From: an uncultured Clostridia bacterium
Lineage (GTDB): Bacteria > Bacillota > Clostridia > Christensenellales > CAG-314
DNA length: 33,905 bases
Reading direction: 5' to 3'
NCBI GenBank assembly: GCA_947630425.1
Contig: CANRHN010000001.1
Coordinates: 90,567 to 124,471, forward strand
Shown here: positions 15,496 through 22,588 of the stretch, in pieces
Layout of the letters: the number at the start of each line of letters is the position of its first letter
How positions within the stretch are numbered: position 1 is the stretch's first letter
The notes under the pieces: generated by a model
Database searches by the model: none
What the model saw: only the letters and a program-made list of their open reading frames with translations
Told to the model about the DNA's origin: nothing
Program-made: the position numbers and the translations under genes

Positions 15496-17170
15496 TGAAA
15501 AAATTTTTAACGGATACGAAAATGCCAAGCTGAAACGCTATGACGATCGGACTTGCAATTTCCCCACGACTTGTGCGTTTGACGAAGTGCCGAAACTTTC
15601 CGTAAGCGGCGTTCTCAAAGCCAATCGTTACGTAAACGGCAAACTCATGCAGACCTTTTCCCAACAGGAAAACCACGTCGGTATCATTGCCGCTACGCGT
15701 CAAGGCAAAACCACATCGGGTATAATCCCCATGGTAATTGCCAATGCGCGTAAAAAGAACAAGTGCAACATGGTACTTTCCGATCCCAAAGGAGAAGTGT
15801 ACTATCGGACGGCAGCCACATTGCGCGAAGAGGGCTACAGGGTAATTTTGATAAATCTTCGCGATTACAGGCATAGCGAGTGTTGGAATCCGTTGACCCC
15901 CATATATCGCAAATTTCACAAAGCACAATCGTTAGTCGACGAGGTGGAGATAGTTTCGGAGAAAAATGTCAAACAGTATAGATTTATGGGGAAAAATTAT
16001 ACCCAAAAAGACTTGTTGGATCAAGCAATCGCCCGCGAAACTGCATCGGCGTTGGATGACGTATATCACGACATCGACCTTTTGGGTACGATGATGATTA
16101 CCATTGAGGACAAAAACGACCCGATTTGGGAGATTGGCTCACGTAATATTTTTAAGGCGTTTTTACACGCCATGTTAGAGGATTCTCTTTCGGAGGACAA
16201 TCCTATAACGGAAGAAACTTTTTCGCTAAACACAATTTTTACGATATTCAGCAGCTTTATCGGCGACAACAATCCTTACGACGGAGGTTATTTTTCGCAT
16301 CGACCGCACACCAGCAAGGCATACGAATTGGCAAAATCGCAGTTGCTTATTTCGGCGGAGCGCACCCGCGACAGCTTTGTGACGACGTTTTCGCAAAAAA
16401 TGAGCGAGTTGATGGATGTTGCCATTCGCCGCATCACCTCTTGCAACTCTTTTGAGGTTTCCGAATTGGGGCAGGGACCCACGGCATTGTTTTTATGTTA
16501 TCGCGACGAGTTGCAGGCGCATTATCAACTGATTTCGTTGTTTGTACAGGATGCGTACAAGACGCTCATCGACATGGCGGACCAAAACGAAATTCAGCGG
16601 CTTGACACCCCATTCTACTTTATGTTGGACGAGTTCGGCAATTTTCCCAGACTCCAGAATTTTCAGTCCGTCATATCCGCATGCGCGGGACGTAACATCT
16701 GGTTCGTTCTCGTGTTGCAGTCTTATGCCCAATTGAACGCGGTGTACGGTCCCGACACAACCAAGATCATTTTAGACAATCTCAATGTGCAGATCTTTTT
16801 CGGCAGTAACAATTGGAACACCATCACGGAGTTTTCCGACAGCTGCGGCAAGTATACCATTCTCTCTCCGGAAAGCGCCTTAAACGGTGACGGCGAGGAA
16901 ATGAATCACTTCAGGTTGGATACAGTGCCGTTGGTTACCAAAAGTATGTTGTGCAGACTAAAACCGGGAGAGTGTGTTGTCAAAGAAGCAAATGACGACG
17001 TGATGTTCTCCCGCATGGAACGCTATTTCTTGTGTGATGAGTACCGCAATTTGCCGATTGCGCGAGAAAAGGAATATATGTGTTCGGTAGACCCATTGGA
17101 CTCCAAGTATATTTATATTCCCAAGGAAAGGACAAATCCTCGCAAAAGCAGAGTTGTATTTAATTTTTAG
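15485..17170 (+). CDS. VirD4/TraG-like ATPase (HerA-FtsK superfamily), no membrane anchor
   Basis: 561 residues from the ATG at 15485, which has GGAGG 8 bases upstream; an in-frame ATG at 15470 has none. The start overlaps the previous gene by 11 bases. Walker A is AATRQGKTT (69-77), followed by SDPKGEVY (99-106) and CWNPL (133-137). Walker B is FMLDEFGNFP (379-388) and the later motif LQSYAQL-AVYG is at 411-422. These are hallmarks of type IV coupling proteins, which pump DNA or protein in conjugation. Two things do not fit conjugation: no N-terminal membrane segments, and no relaxase or type IV secretion gene in the window. The next gene carries FtsK-like accessory domains, which suggests the pair forms a split translocase. 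Confidence 0.88.
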   Translation: MIIDEKIFNGYENAKLKRYDDRTCNFPTTCAFDEVPKLSVSGVLKANRYVNGKLMQTFSQQENHVGIIAATRQGKTTSGIIPMVIANARKKNKCNMVLSDPKGEVYYRTAATLREEGYRVILINLRDYRHSECWNPLTPIYRKFHKAQSLVDEVEIVSEKNVKQYRFMGKNYTQKDLLDQAIARETASALDDVYHDIDLLGTMMITIEDKNDPIWEIGSRNIFKAFLHAMLEDSLSEDNPITEETFSLNTIFTIFSSFIGDNNPYDGGYFSHRPHTSKAYELAKSQLLISAERTRDSFVTTFSQKMSELMDVAIRRITSCNSFEVSELGQGPTALFLCYRDELQAHYQLISLFVQDAYKTLIDMADQNEIQRLDTPFYFMLDEFGNFPRLQNFQSVISACAGRNIWFVLVLQSYAQLNAVYGPDTTKIILDNLNVQIFFGSNNWNTITEFSDSCGKYTILSPESALNGDGEEMNHFRLDTVPLVTKSMLCRLKPGECVVKEANDDVMFSRMERYFLCDEYRNLPIAREKEYMCSVDPLDSKYIYIPKERTNPRKSRVVFNF

Positions 17171-17179
17171 GAGATTACA

Positions 17180-18148
17180 ATGAACGACCTTGAACTTAAC
17201 GAATATTTACGTTGTAACAAAGAATTTTGCATGATAGACTTTCAGGAGCATTTTTCGCTCACGTACAGTCAGGTCTGTAAGGTGCTGGACGAAATGCAAA
17301 GCAATCAGGTAATTGACTTTTGCGGAGGACTGAATTTTGTGGTAAAAAATCTTTCCAACCTGCAAGATCAATCGGATCGGTCCAAAACTCCAAGCGATGA
17401 CCAAACCAAGCAGGAAAGCCCTATGGAGATTGAAATCCGCCGTCGTGAACTTATGGAAAGACTCGCCCGAATGAGCGCGGAGGACGACGATGATGACGAC
17501 GACGAAGACGACGATGATGATGTGGATTTGTACGACCCAGATGAGGAGGATGACGAGGAGTGTACGCCGGAAGAAGACTGCGAACGTTTGAAGAAATATT
17601 CTTCTCAAGCCAATGATTGCAAACTGTTAAACGGCATCAGCTATGTCAAAGAAAAACTTAAGGCGCAAAAGATAGTAAACATACTTGGCGGGGCGGGATA
17701 CGAGCTTACACTAAAGTCCATTCAGTACGGCACGGCGTCTACCGGCTATGTTTTTAATTATCCTTCGCAAAAGAAGGACATAGCCGATTTGGACAAATAC
17801 GTCGGACATATCAAATATATTCTCCATACGGAGAAGGTGACGGTTGTTGCGCCGTGGGGCGACGCCACCGTCTATGTTTTGGTAAAGCACGATGCCGAAC
17901 TTGACCCGTTCAGCAAAAAAGTTCTCCAATTTTGGATCACGCGCAATGGCGGTAGAGCCTCAATTGCGTCGGTGCAAAGGGGATTGGGCATTGGTTTTAA
18001 CCGCGCGGGTAGAATTTTGGAACAGCTTCAGGAACTCGGCTGCGTAGAGCCGCTGTCTCCAAACAATGATGCGCCCAACCCGCTGCGCGTACAAATAAAT
18101 TTACAAGAAATCAACATTTTGTTCCCCCAATATTTAGGCTGGGAGTAG
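17180..18148 (+). CDS. FtsK alpha- and gamma-domain protein lacking the motor
   Basis: 322 residues, GGAG site, 9 bases after the TraG-like gene. Residues ~1-55 look like a winged helix (DFQEHFSLTYSQVCKVLDEM). Residues ~101-127 are an acidic run (mostly Asp). Residues ~162-238 resemble the FtsK alpha domain (KIVNILGGAGYEL, then YGTASTGYVFNY and VTVVAPWGDATVYVLV). Residues ~243-295 are a clear FtsK gamma winged helix (KKVLQFWITRNGGRASIASV then RAGRILEQLQELGCVEP), the part that reads KOPS-type DNA sequences. The beta (RecA-like) motor domain between alpha and gamma is missing; the preceding gene encodes a related motor. A DNA-binding specificity subunit is the likely role. Last gene of the operon. 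Confidence 0.8.
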   Translation: MNDLELNEYLRCNKEFCMIDFQEHFSLTYSQVCKVLDEMQSNQVIDFCGGLNFVVKNLSNLQDQSDRSKTPSDDQTKQESPMEIEIRRRELMERLARMSAEDDDDDDDEDDDDDVDLYDPDEEDDEECTPEEDCERLKKYSSQANDCKLLNGISYVKEKLKAQKIVNILGGAGYELTLKSIQYGTASTGYVFNYPSQKKDIADLDKYVGHIKYILHTEKVTVVAPWGDATVYVLVKHDAELDPFSKKVLQFWITRNGGRASIASVQRGLGIGFNRAGRILEQLQELGCVEPLSPNNDAPNPLRVQINLQEINILFPQYLGWE

Positions 18149-18260
18149 GTCGCTCGTGCAGGCGAGGAGTTGTTGCAAGGGCAACCCCAAAACGCCGTAA
18201 AATTTTGTCAAGCACGGGCGGTCGAATGTCGCGGAAAGTTACAGACGTAAACACAATGGA

Positions 18261-18292
18261 AAGGCTGAGAGACACTACAATCTTTCAGCCTT
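18261..18292 (+). terminator. Likely terminator of the second operon
   Basis: aaggctgagaga (18261-18272) pairs with tctttcagcctt (18281-18292), one G-U pair, loop of 8. The T-tract after it is broken (gtttgttg), so efficiency may be moderate. It lies ~110 bases after the stop at 18148. Confidence 0.65.
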
Positions 18293-18369
18293 GTTTGTTG
18301 TCAAAACGCAAAAAGGGGTTTAATTGGTAAATTTACACGTCGATATTGTTCGGCTGTCGCGCGTGTTGT

Positions 18370-18675
18370 CTATTCAGCCTCGTCCAACGTTGATTGCAAA
18401 AACAGCTGCAATTTTTTTACCAGATAGCAAATATGTTCTTGCGAATAGCCAAACTTTTCGCCAACGGCTGCTTGCGTCATACTTTGAATGCGCAAATAAT
18501 AATATAGCACACACATTTTTATCGGTGCTTTGCGCATTGCGGCGTTATACTTTTTTACAAGTTTTGCAACGTAGTGTTCTTCAATAAAATTTTCGCAATG
18601 CGACAATTCTTTTTTGTACAGATAATAATTTTGAATTTCGTGCATATCTTTTCTTATTTCTTCTAATGTTTTCAT
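18370..18675 (-). CDS. Small HTH protein, sigma-region-4-like (paralogue 1)
   Basis: 101 residues on the minus strand. I chose the ATG at 18675, with GGAG 7 bases upstream; the open frame continues to 18780 without a site. The start MKTLEEIRKDMHEIQNYY is helical, and the C-terminal half (PIKMCVLYYYLRIQSMTQAAVGEKFGYS, given here in parts: PIKMCVLYYYLR, then MTQAAVGEKFGYSQEHICYL) looks like a sigma-70 region 4 type helix-turn-helix. A twin of equal length lies just upstream. Such small proteins are often phage-type late regulators (DUF1492/ArpU-like), but I cannot name the family. Its stop is at 18370, so it converges with the operon that ends at 18148. Confidence 0.75.
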   Translation of the reverse strand: MKTLEEIRKDMHEIQNYYLYKKELSHCENFIEEHYVAKLVKKYNAAMRKAPIKMCVLYYYLRIQSMTQAAVGEKFGYSQEHICYLVKKLQLFLQSTLDEAE

Positions 18676-18747
18676 TTTCATTCTCCTTTTTTGTATTTTC
18701 CGTCTTGTTGCATTTTGACAATTACCAATCAGTACAAATGCAATGGT

Positions 18748-18756
18748 AGTATAACA
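18748..18756 (-). promoter_or_regulatory. Extended -10 promoter of HTH paralogue 1
   Basis: On the minus strand TGTTATACTAC: TG plus TATACT. The same string stands before the second paralogue at the same distance (~65-72 bases before the start), which supports both. No good -35 at 17 bases. Confidence 0.5.
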
Positions 18757-18816
18757 TGGAGTGGCGGCAGGGGCTTGCAAAAAACAAAACCAATCGGGAA
18801 AATTGTTGAAAACGAA

Positions 18817-18842
18817 GCTGAAGGGGGTTGACCTCTTTCAGC
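18817..18842 (-). terminator. Hairpin between the two HTH paralogues
   Basis: gctgaaggggg (18817-18827) and cctctttcagc (18832-18842) form an 11-bp stem with two G-U pairs. It follows the stop of the second HTH gene by ~100 bases, so it may end that transcript; T-runs on both sides are short. Confidence 0.45.
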
Positions 18843-18940
18843 CCTTTTAGATGGCAAAAAGCGCACATGGGGTGCAAATTTTATGATAAAATTGCAGTTA
18901 ATCGCAATGTAATGTTGAGTAACGAGTTTTGTTTTTCGGA

Positions 18941-19246
18941 TTATTCCAAATCATTCAGGGCGTCTCTTAAAAACAGTTGCATTTTCTTCACCGATCTGTT
19001 AATGTATTCGGGTGTGTAGCCCTGCAAATCTGCAATTGCAACTTGCGTCAAGTTCTTCACACAAAGAAAGTGGTACAAAACATACATTTCAATCGGCGCA
19101 TTGCATATTGCGGCGTTGTATTTTTGTGCAAGTTCGCTTACTTTGTTTTTCCCAAGCAGATTTTCGCAACCCGATATTTCTTTGCTGTGCGTGTAGTAAT
19201 AACGTATTTCGCGAATGTCTTTCCGTATTTCATCCAATGTTTTCAT
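18941..19246 (-). CDS. Small HTH protein, sigma-region-4-like (paralogue 2)
   Basis: 101 residues, ATG at 19246 with AAGGAG 6 bases upstream; the longer open frame to 19483 is not needed. It is a tandem copy of the previous gene: MKTLDEIRKDIREI against MKTLEEIRKDMHEI, KYNAAICNAPIEMYVLYHFL against KYNAAMRKAPIKMCVLYYYL, and a final F(L)-DAL/STL-(D/N)-E ending. The HTH region (LTQVAIADLQGYTPEYINRS) differs most, so the two copies may read different sites. Soluble, no other domain visible. Confidence 0.75.
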   Translation of the reverse strand: MKTLDEIRKDIREIRYYYTHSKEISGCENLLGKNKVSELAQKYNAAICNAPIEMYVLYHFLCVKNLTQVAIADLQGYTPEYINRSVKKMQLFLRDALNDLE

Positions 19247-19311
19247 TTTTTCTCCTTTTTGATGCCCGCGCCGCCTTTTGCCATCTGCCCAAATGCGATT
19301 ACCGCCAATGT

Positions 19312-19320
19312 AGTATAACA
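19312..19320 (-). promoter_or_regulatory. Extended -10 promoter of HTH paralogue 2
   Basis: TGTTATACTAC on the minus strand, identical to the box before paralogue 1, 65 bases before the start at 19246. Confidence 0.5.
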
Positions 19321-19489
19321 CACAAAAGCCGAAAGTTTTTTGCCCCTCGGACTTTTCGTTTTTAATGATATGCAAATTTGCCTTCTGACGGTTGTTCGCG
19401 CGTTGCTTGTTTTGAGAAAAAGCGGTGCGGCAGTGCGGCAAATGTTGACGCGCAAGAACCATAAAATTGCAAAAAATTTGCAATAAAGC

Positions 19490-19945
19490 TTGAAAAATGA
19501 TGGAAAATATAATATAGTAAAGGTGGTGGACGAAATAAAAAAAACGTGTTTATTGTTGATGTGCATCATATTGTTGTTTACGTTGTGCGGTTGCATAAAC
19601 AGGCAAAACAACAATTTTGAGGAAGGCGTTTTTACAAACGAAGAATATCGTTTGACCGTTACCGCGATTGACGGCGAAACCTTCACAAGCAAGAATGGCG
19701 TCAATGTTGTCGAGGACAGGAGCGCAAACCGTAAAAATCAATATTACGAAGTTGTTCTATGCAAGCTCGGAGAGGAAGGCTACACGGAAATTACCTTTAA
19801 CAACCTGACCTTCTCCGTAAAAACGACAGCAGAACCATGTTATTACGAGGATCAAAGCGGCAACAGTATCGCCCCGCAAACAATACGGGGAGAAATGGAA
19901 TATGTAATCTACTACAACCAAGAATATATAAGATTAAAAGGATAA
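19490..19945 (+). CDS. Small putative lipoprotein
   Basis: Up to 151 residues. The start is uncertain: the longest frame begins with a TTG at 19490 with no clear site; GTG codons at 19523 and 19526 follow AAAGG directly. Whatever the start, residues DEIKKTCLLLMCIILLFTLC-GC form a signal peptide with a lipobox-like L-C-G-C35, so the protein should be a membrane-anchored lipoprotein. The mature part (~110 residues) is beta-rich and polar (YRLTVTAIDGETF, EITFNNLTFSV, MEYVIYYNQEYIRL), like a small extracytoplasmic beta-sandwich. Family not recognised. TATAAT at 19508-19513 overlaps the proposed 5' end, which favours a later start. A strong terminator follows. Confidence 0.6.
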   Translation: MKNDGKYNIVKVVDEIKKTCLLLMCIILLFTLCGCINRQNNNFEEGVFTNEEYRLTVTAIDGETFTSKNGVNVVEDRSANRKNQYYEVVLCKLGEEGYTEITFNNLTFSVKTTAEPCYYEDQSGNSIAPQTIRGEMEYVIYYNQEYIRLKG

Positions 19946-19946
19946 T

Positions 19947-19988
19947 AAAAGCTCTCCCTGCTGCGGTAGCGTAGCAGGGAGAGCTTTT
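19947..19988 (+). terminator. Strong terminator, probably bidirectional
   Basis: A 16-bp perfect stem (19947-19962 with 19973-19988, arm aaaagctctccctgct), loop of 10, with A-run before and T-run after. It ends the lipoprotein gene and could also stop minus-strand transcripts coming from the AraC-type gene. Confidence 0.9.
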
Positions 19989-20158
19989 CTCATTTATTTG
20001 CGTTTACATAATCTCAATTATGGTCGGCGAGGTTCTCTAATCTTTTAATATCAAAACCTCGTCATGCCGACAGCGTTTTTCATCGCGGGTGCGGCGCGCA
20101 TGGCGTCGGCGGTGCGGGCGCGAGCTTCTTTTGCGCTGTCTGTTGGTGGTGCAAATGC

Positions 20159-21061
20159 TCAAACGTTATGCTTGCGAAATTCGCGCGGAGTCATTCCGTA
20201 TTGTCTTTTGAATTGCCTGTTAAAATAGCTGACGTTGTTAAATCCCACCGCATAGGCAATGGCGGCAACGTCGTCGTCGGTGTCGCGCAGCTGTCTGCCG
20301 GCAATGGTCAAGCGGTAGTTGTTTACGTAGTCCACGCAGCTTTCGCCCGTATACTGTTTGAACAGCTTCATCATATAAAACTCGCTGTAGCCGCAATGTT
20401 TGGCAATTTTCTCCACGGTTATTTCGTTCATATACTCCGATCTGATAAACTCCAACGCCCGTCGCACCGTATACTGTTGTTTGTCCTCAACGGCGTTTGG
20501 GGCAACGTTCATCAGTCTGTTGTTGTAGAGGTGGTAAAACATCCAATACAGGTTGGCTTTTATGTCCAACTCCGCGCCCTCTTTGGCAAAATCACACATC
20601 AGTATGGAAGTCATGCTTTGGTCAAAGGGGTGATACCAACCGTCCGTTGTCCGTACAACCACGGGCACCGAGTGCTTGTCGTTCAGCAGCGGCGCAAAGT
20701 ATTTTATTGTACACAGGTCCGCCTCGCCCGTTTCCAGCAGGCGCAAATTGAACACTATCGCGTCAATTTCCATGTCGCTGTCGTCAACGCGGTTGATGGA
20801 GTGCATAACAAAGGGGCGAATGACAATAATGTCTCCCACGCTCGCGTCGTAACGCTTGCCGTCCACGCAAAAGAAGCCCCTGCCGCTTTGCACCTTGATA
20901 ATTTCCATTTCTTCGTGCCAATGAATGGGGTAAAAGGGCAACATCTCCGAAATGCTCGTGTGATACTTGGCAAACGGAAGCAACGCCGTGCCATGCACGG
21001 TTTTTTCTTTGTAGCTTTGCGCGTTTTTGTCGTTGATGATGTGATAGTTGCCTGCGTTCAT
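20159..21061 (-). CDS. AraC-family transcriptional regulator with cupin sensor
   Basis: 300 residues, the usual length. Residues ~25-120 form a cupin ligand-binding domain (PIHWHEEMEII, then VDGKRYDASVGDIIVIRP). Residues ~200-300 hold two helix-turn-helix motifs of the AraC type (ITVEKIAKHCGYSEFYMMKL and VAAIAYAVGFNNVSYFNRQF, ending YGMTPREFRK). AraC regulators with this layout usually sense sugars or related small molecules. It is divergent from the 39-residue protein gene at 21320 and the sbcD-like gene; the TTGCA repeats at 21199-21234 lie between them and are candidate binding sites. A GC-rich stretch (~20075-20150) follows its stop and shows no gene. Confidence 0.93.
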   Translation of the reverse strand: MNAGNYHIINDKNAQSYKEKTVHGTALLPFAKYHTSISEMLPFYPIHWHEEMEIIKVQSGRGFFCVDGKRYDASVGDIIVIRPFVMHSINRVDDSDMEIDAIVFNLRLLETGEADLCTIKYFAPLLNDKHSVPVVVRTTDGWYHPFDQSMTSILMCDFAKEGAELDIKANLYWMFYHLYNNRLMNVAPNAVEDKQQYTVRRALEFIRSEYMNEITVEKIAKHCGYSEFYMMKLFKQYTGESCVDYVNNYRLTIAGRQLRDTDDDVAAIAYAVGFNNVSYFNRQFKRQYGMTPREFRKHNV

Positions 21062-21198
21062 TTCCTTTTTTGCTTTTCCGAAGCGTTTTTCGGTTTAACT
21101 TTGCTTTATATTGTTAATGCTTGGTTCACTATCATTATACACAAATGGGCAAATTTTGCAAACAAATTTAACAGAAAAAACAGTTTTGTGTTAGTTTG

Positions 21199-21234
21199 TT
21201 GCAAGATTTTGCAATCAGTTTTGCACAAGTTGCA
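21199..21234. promoter_or_regulatory. Four phased TTGCA repeats before a -10 box
   Basis: TTGCA begins at 21199, 21209, 21221 and 21230, spacing about one helical turn; three of four extend to the self-complementary TTGCAA. The last copy runs into TATAAT (21236-21241). The placement between the AraC-type gene and the small protein gene suits an operator, but AT-rich chance repetition is possible. Confidence 0.4.
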
Positions 21235-21319
21235 ATATAATGTTAGCGTAAAAAACAAAAACACAGCTACGGTTGGCAATCAAGCCGTGTTATAAAAAAT
21301 TTACAGGGAGGTAAATATT

Positions 21320-21439
21320 ATGCTTAGATTTCAGGACTATGTGGAAGAACAAAAGGATTCGATTGACGTGAGTGAAGAGCAAATGACATATTTGCTTGCG
21401 CTGGGATTGAACTTTGCTTGCAACAAAATCGGCAAGTAG
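21320..21439 (+). CDS. 39-residue small protein
   Basis: The ATG at 21320 has a strong GGGAGGT site, and TATAAT (21236-21241) lies upstream. The product begins MLRFQDYVEEQ and is an amphipathic, acidic helix followed by a short hydrophobic part (TYLLALGLNFAC). A terminator starts 21 bases after the stop, so promoter, ribosome site and terminator frame it as its own transcription unit. Family unknown. It could be a regulatory peptide or an adaptor, and may be under control of the divergent AraC-type regulator. Confidence 0.7.
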   Translation: MLRFQDYVEEQKDSIDVSEEQMTYLLALGLNFACNKIGK

Positions 21440-21460
21440 CGGTTCGTAAATTGTCATCGG

Positions 21461-21489
21461 ACGCCTCGATTTTTTCGAGGTGTTTTTTT
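21461..21489 (+). terminator. Terminator of the small protein gene
   Basis: acgcctcga (21461-21469) pairs with tcgaggtgt (21475-21483), one G-U, loop of five T, followed by a T-run. Confidence 0.85.
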
Positions 21490-21514
21490 GTTCGCGACGA
21501 GCGTAATTTTTGTA

Positions 21515-21543
21515 TTGAAAGTTTGTTTTTTGTATGTTAAAAT
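21515..21543 (+). promoter_or_regulatory. Promoter of the sbcD-like operon
   Basis: TTGAAA (21515-21520), exactly 17 bases, TAAAAT (21538-21543). The ATG is at 21551, so the start site would lie at or next to the start codon. Confidence 0.65.
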
Positions 21544-21550
21544 ATAGTTT

Positions 21551-22588
21551 ATGAAAATTATTCATACGGCAGATTTACATCTTGATTCGCCCCTGACGGG
21601 AGTTGCCGTTCCCGCCGAAAGGAGACACGAGCTGTTGCTTGCGCTCGGGCGTTTGGCGGAATATGAAAAAAACAACGGTGTTGACGCGGTTATCATTGCC
21701 GGCGACTTGTTTGACGAAAGCAACGTTTCCGTCCAAACCGTCAGGAGCGTTGCGGACATCGTAAAGCAGAGCCGCGCCGCTTGGTTTGTTCTCAAAGGCA
21801 ATCACGGCGGTTCTGCTCCATACGAGCTGTTGCGCAGTTTGTGTCCGCAAATTCACTTTTTCGGCGACGATTGGACGTTTTACGGTTTGGGAAACGTTAC
21901 CGTTTGCGGTCGCGAATTGGGACATGACGACGCCGCGCATTGGCAACAATTGCGGCTCGACCCTTCGCGCTACAACATTGTCGTTTTGCACGGGGACGTG
22001 GACGATCCGAGCTACGGCTTGATAGACAAAAACGCCCTTGCCCAAAGCGGCGCAAAGTACGTCGCTTTGGGGCACAGACATTCCTTTGCGGAACATCGAT
22101 TTGGCAAGGTTCGCGCTTGTTACAGCGGCGTTTTAGAGCCTCGCGGCTTTGACGAAACCGAGCAAACGGGTTTTGTGGAGATAGATACGGACCTCGATCG
22201 CATCAAATTTGTACCGTGCGCCATTCGTTCGGTGGTTACCAAGCGTTTGGACGTCGGCGGCGTCACAAGCGACGTGTCGTTGGAAAGGCGCATTTTGGAC
22301 TGTATCGCCGATGTAGATCCGCGCAACTACCTTAATTTTGTTTTTTGCGGCGAGTTTGAAAACGTCGTACACATACAAATGGTGGCGCAGCATACGCTTC
22401 AGGGCAAATTTTTTGCGTTGCGCGTCAGCGACGAAACGCGCGCCAAGCTGGATGTTTCCGCCCTTTGCAACGAGGTGTCGCTGCGAGGCGAGTTTGTAAA
22501 ATTGGCAATGCAAATCGAGGACGAGCGGTTGCGCAACGACGTGTTGAAAATGGGGCTTGCATGCCTTGATGGGGAGGTGCTTGCATGA
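21551..22588 (+). CDS. SbcD/YhaO-like Mre11-type nuclease
   Basis: 345 residues. Metallophosphoesterase motifs are in order: Asp8 and His10 (ADLHLDS), Asp52 (GDLFDE), Asn84-His85 (GNHG), His147 (LHGD), His175 and His177 (GHRH). These bind the two Mn ions of Mre11/SbcD nucleases. The residue after GNH is Gly where Asp is usual. The C-terminal ~120 residues fit the YhaO-type capping region. It overlaps the SbcC-like gene by 4 bases (ATGA), the normal pairing; together they process broken or hairpin DNA ends. There is no ribosome binding site and the promoter is only 7 bases upstream, which suggests leaderless translation. Confidence 0.92.
   Translation: MKIIHTADLHLDSPLTGVAVPAERRHELLLALGRLAEYEKNNGVDAVIIAGDLFDESNVSVQTVRSVADIVKQSRAAWFVLKGNHGGSAPYELLRSLCPQIHFFGDDWTFYGLGNVTVCGRELGHDDAAHWQQLRLDPSRYNIVVLHGDVDDPSYGLIDKNALAQSGAKYVALGHRHSFAEHRFGKVRACYSGVLEPRGFDETEQTGFVEIDTDLDRIKFVPCAIRSVVTKRLDVGGVTSDVSLERRILDCIADVDPRNYLNFVFCGEFENVVHIQMVAQHTLQGKFFALRVSDETRAKLDVSALCNEVSLRGEFVKLAMQIEDERLRNDVLKMGLACLDGEVLA

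Noticed and set aside
12935..18148. Integrative conjugative element
   Set aside because: Only a TraG-like ATPase is present; no relaxase, VirB4, integrase or other mating gene can be seen in the window.
20063..20158. GC-rich stretch after the AraC-type gene, open in both strands
   Set aside because: No ribosome site and no known domain; could be a gene remnant, but nothing supports a call.
20168..21295. 375-codon plus-strand open frame
   Set aside because: Antisense to the AraC-type gene, which has both cupin and HTH motifs.
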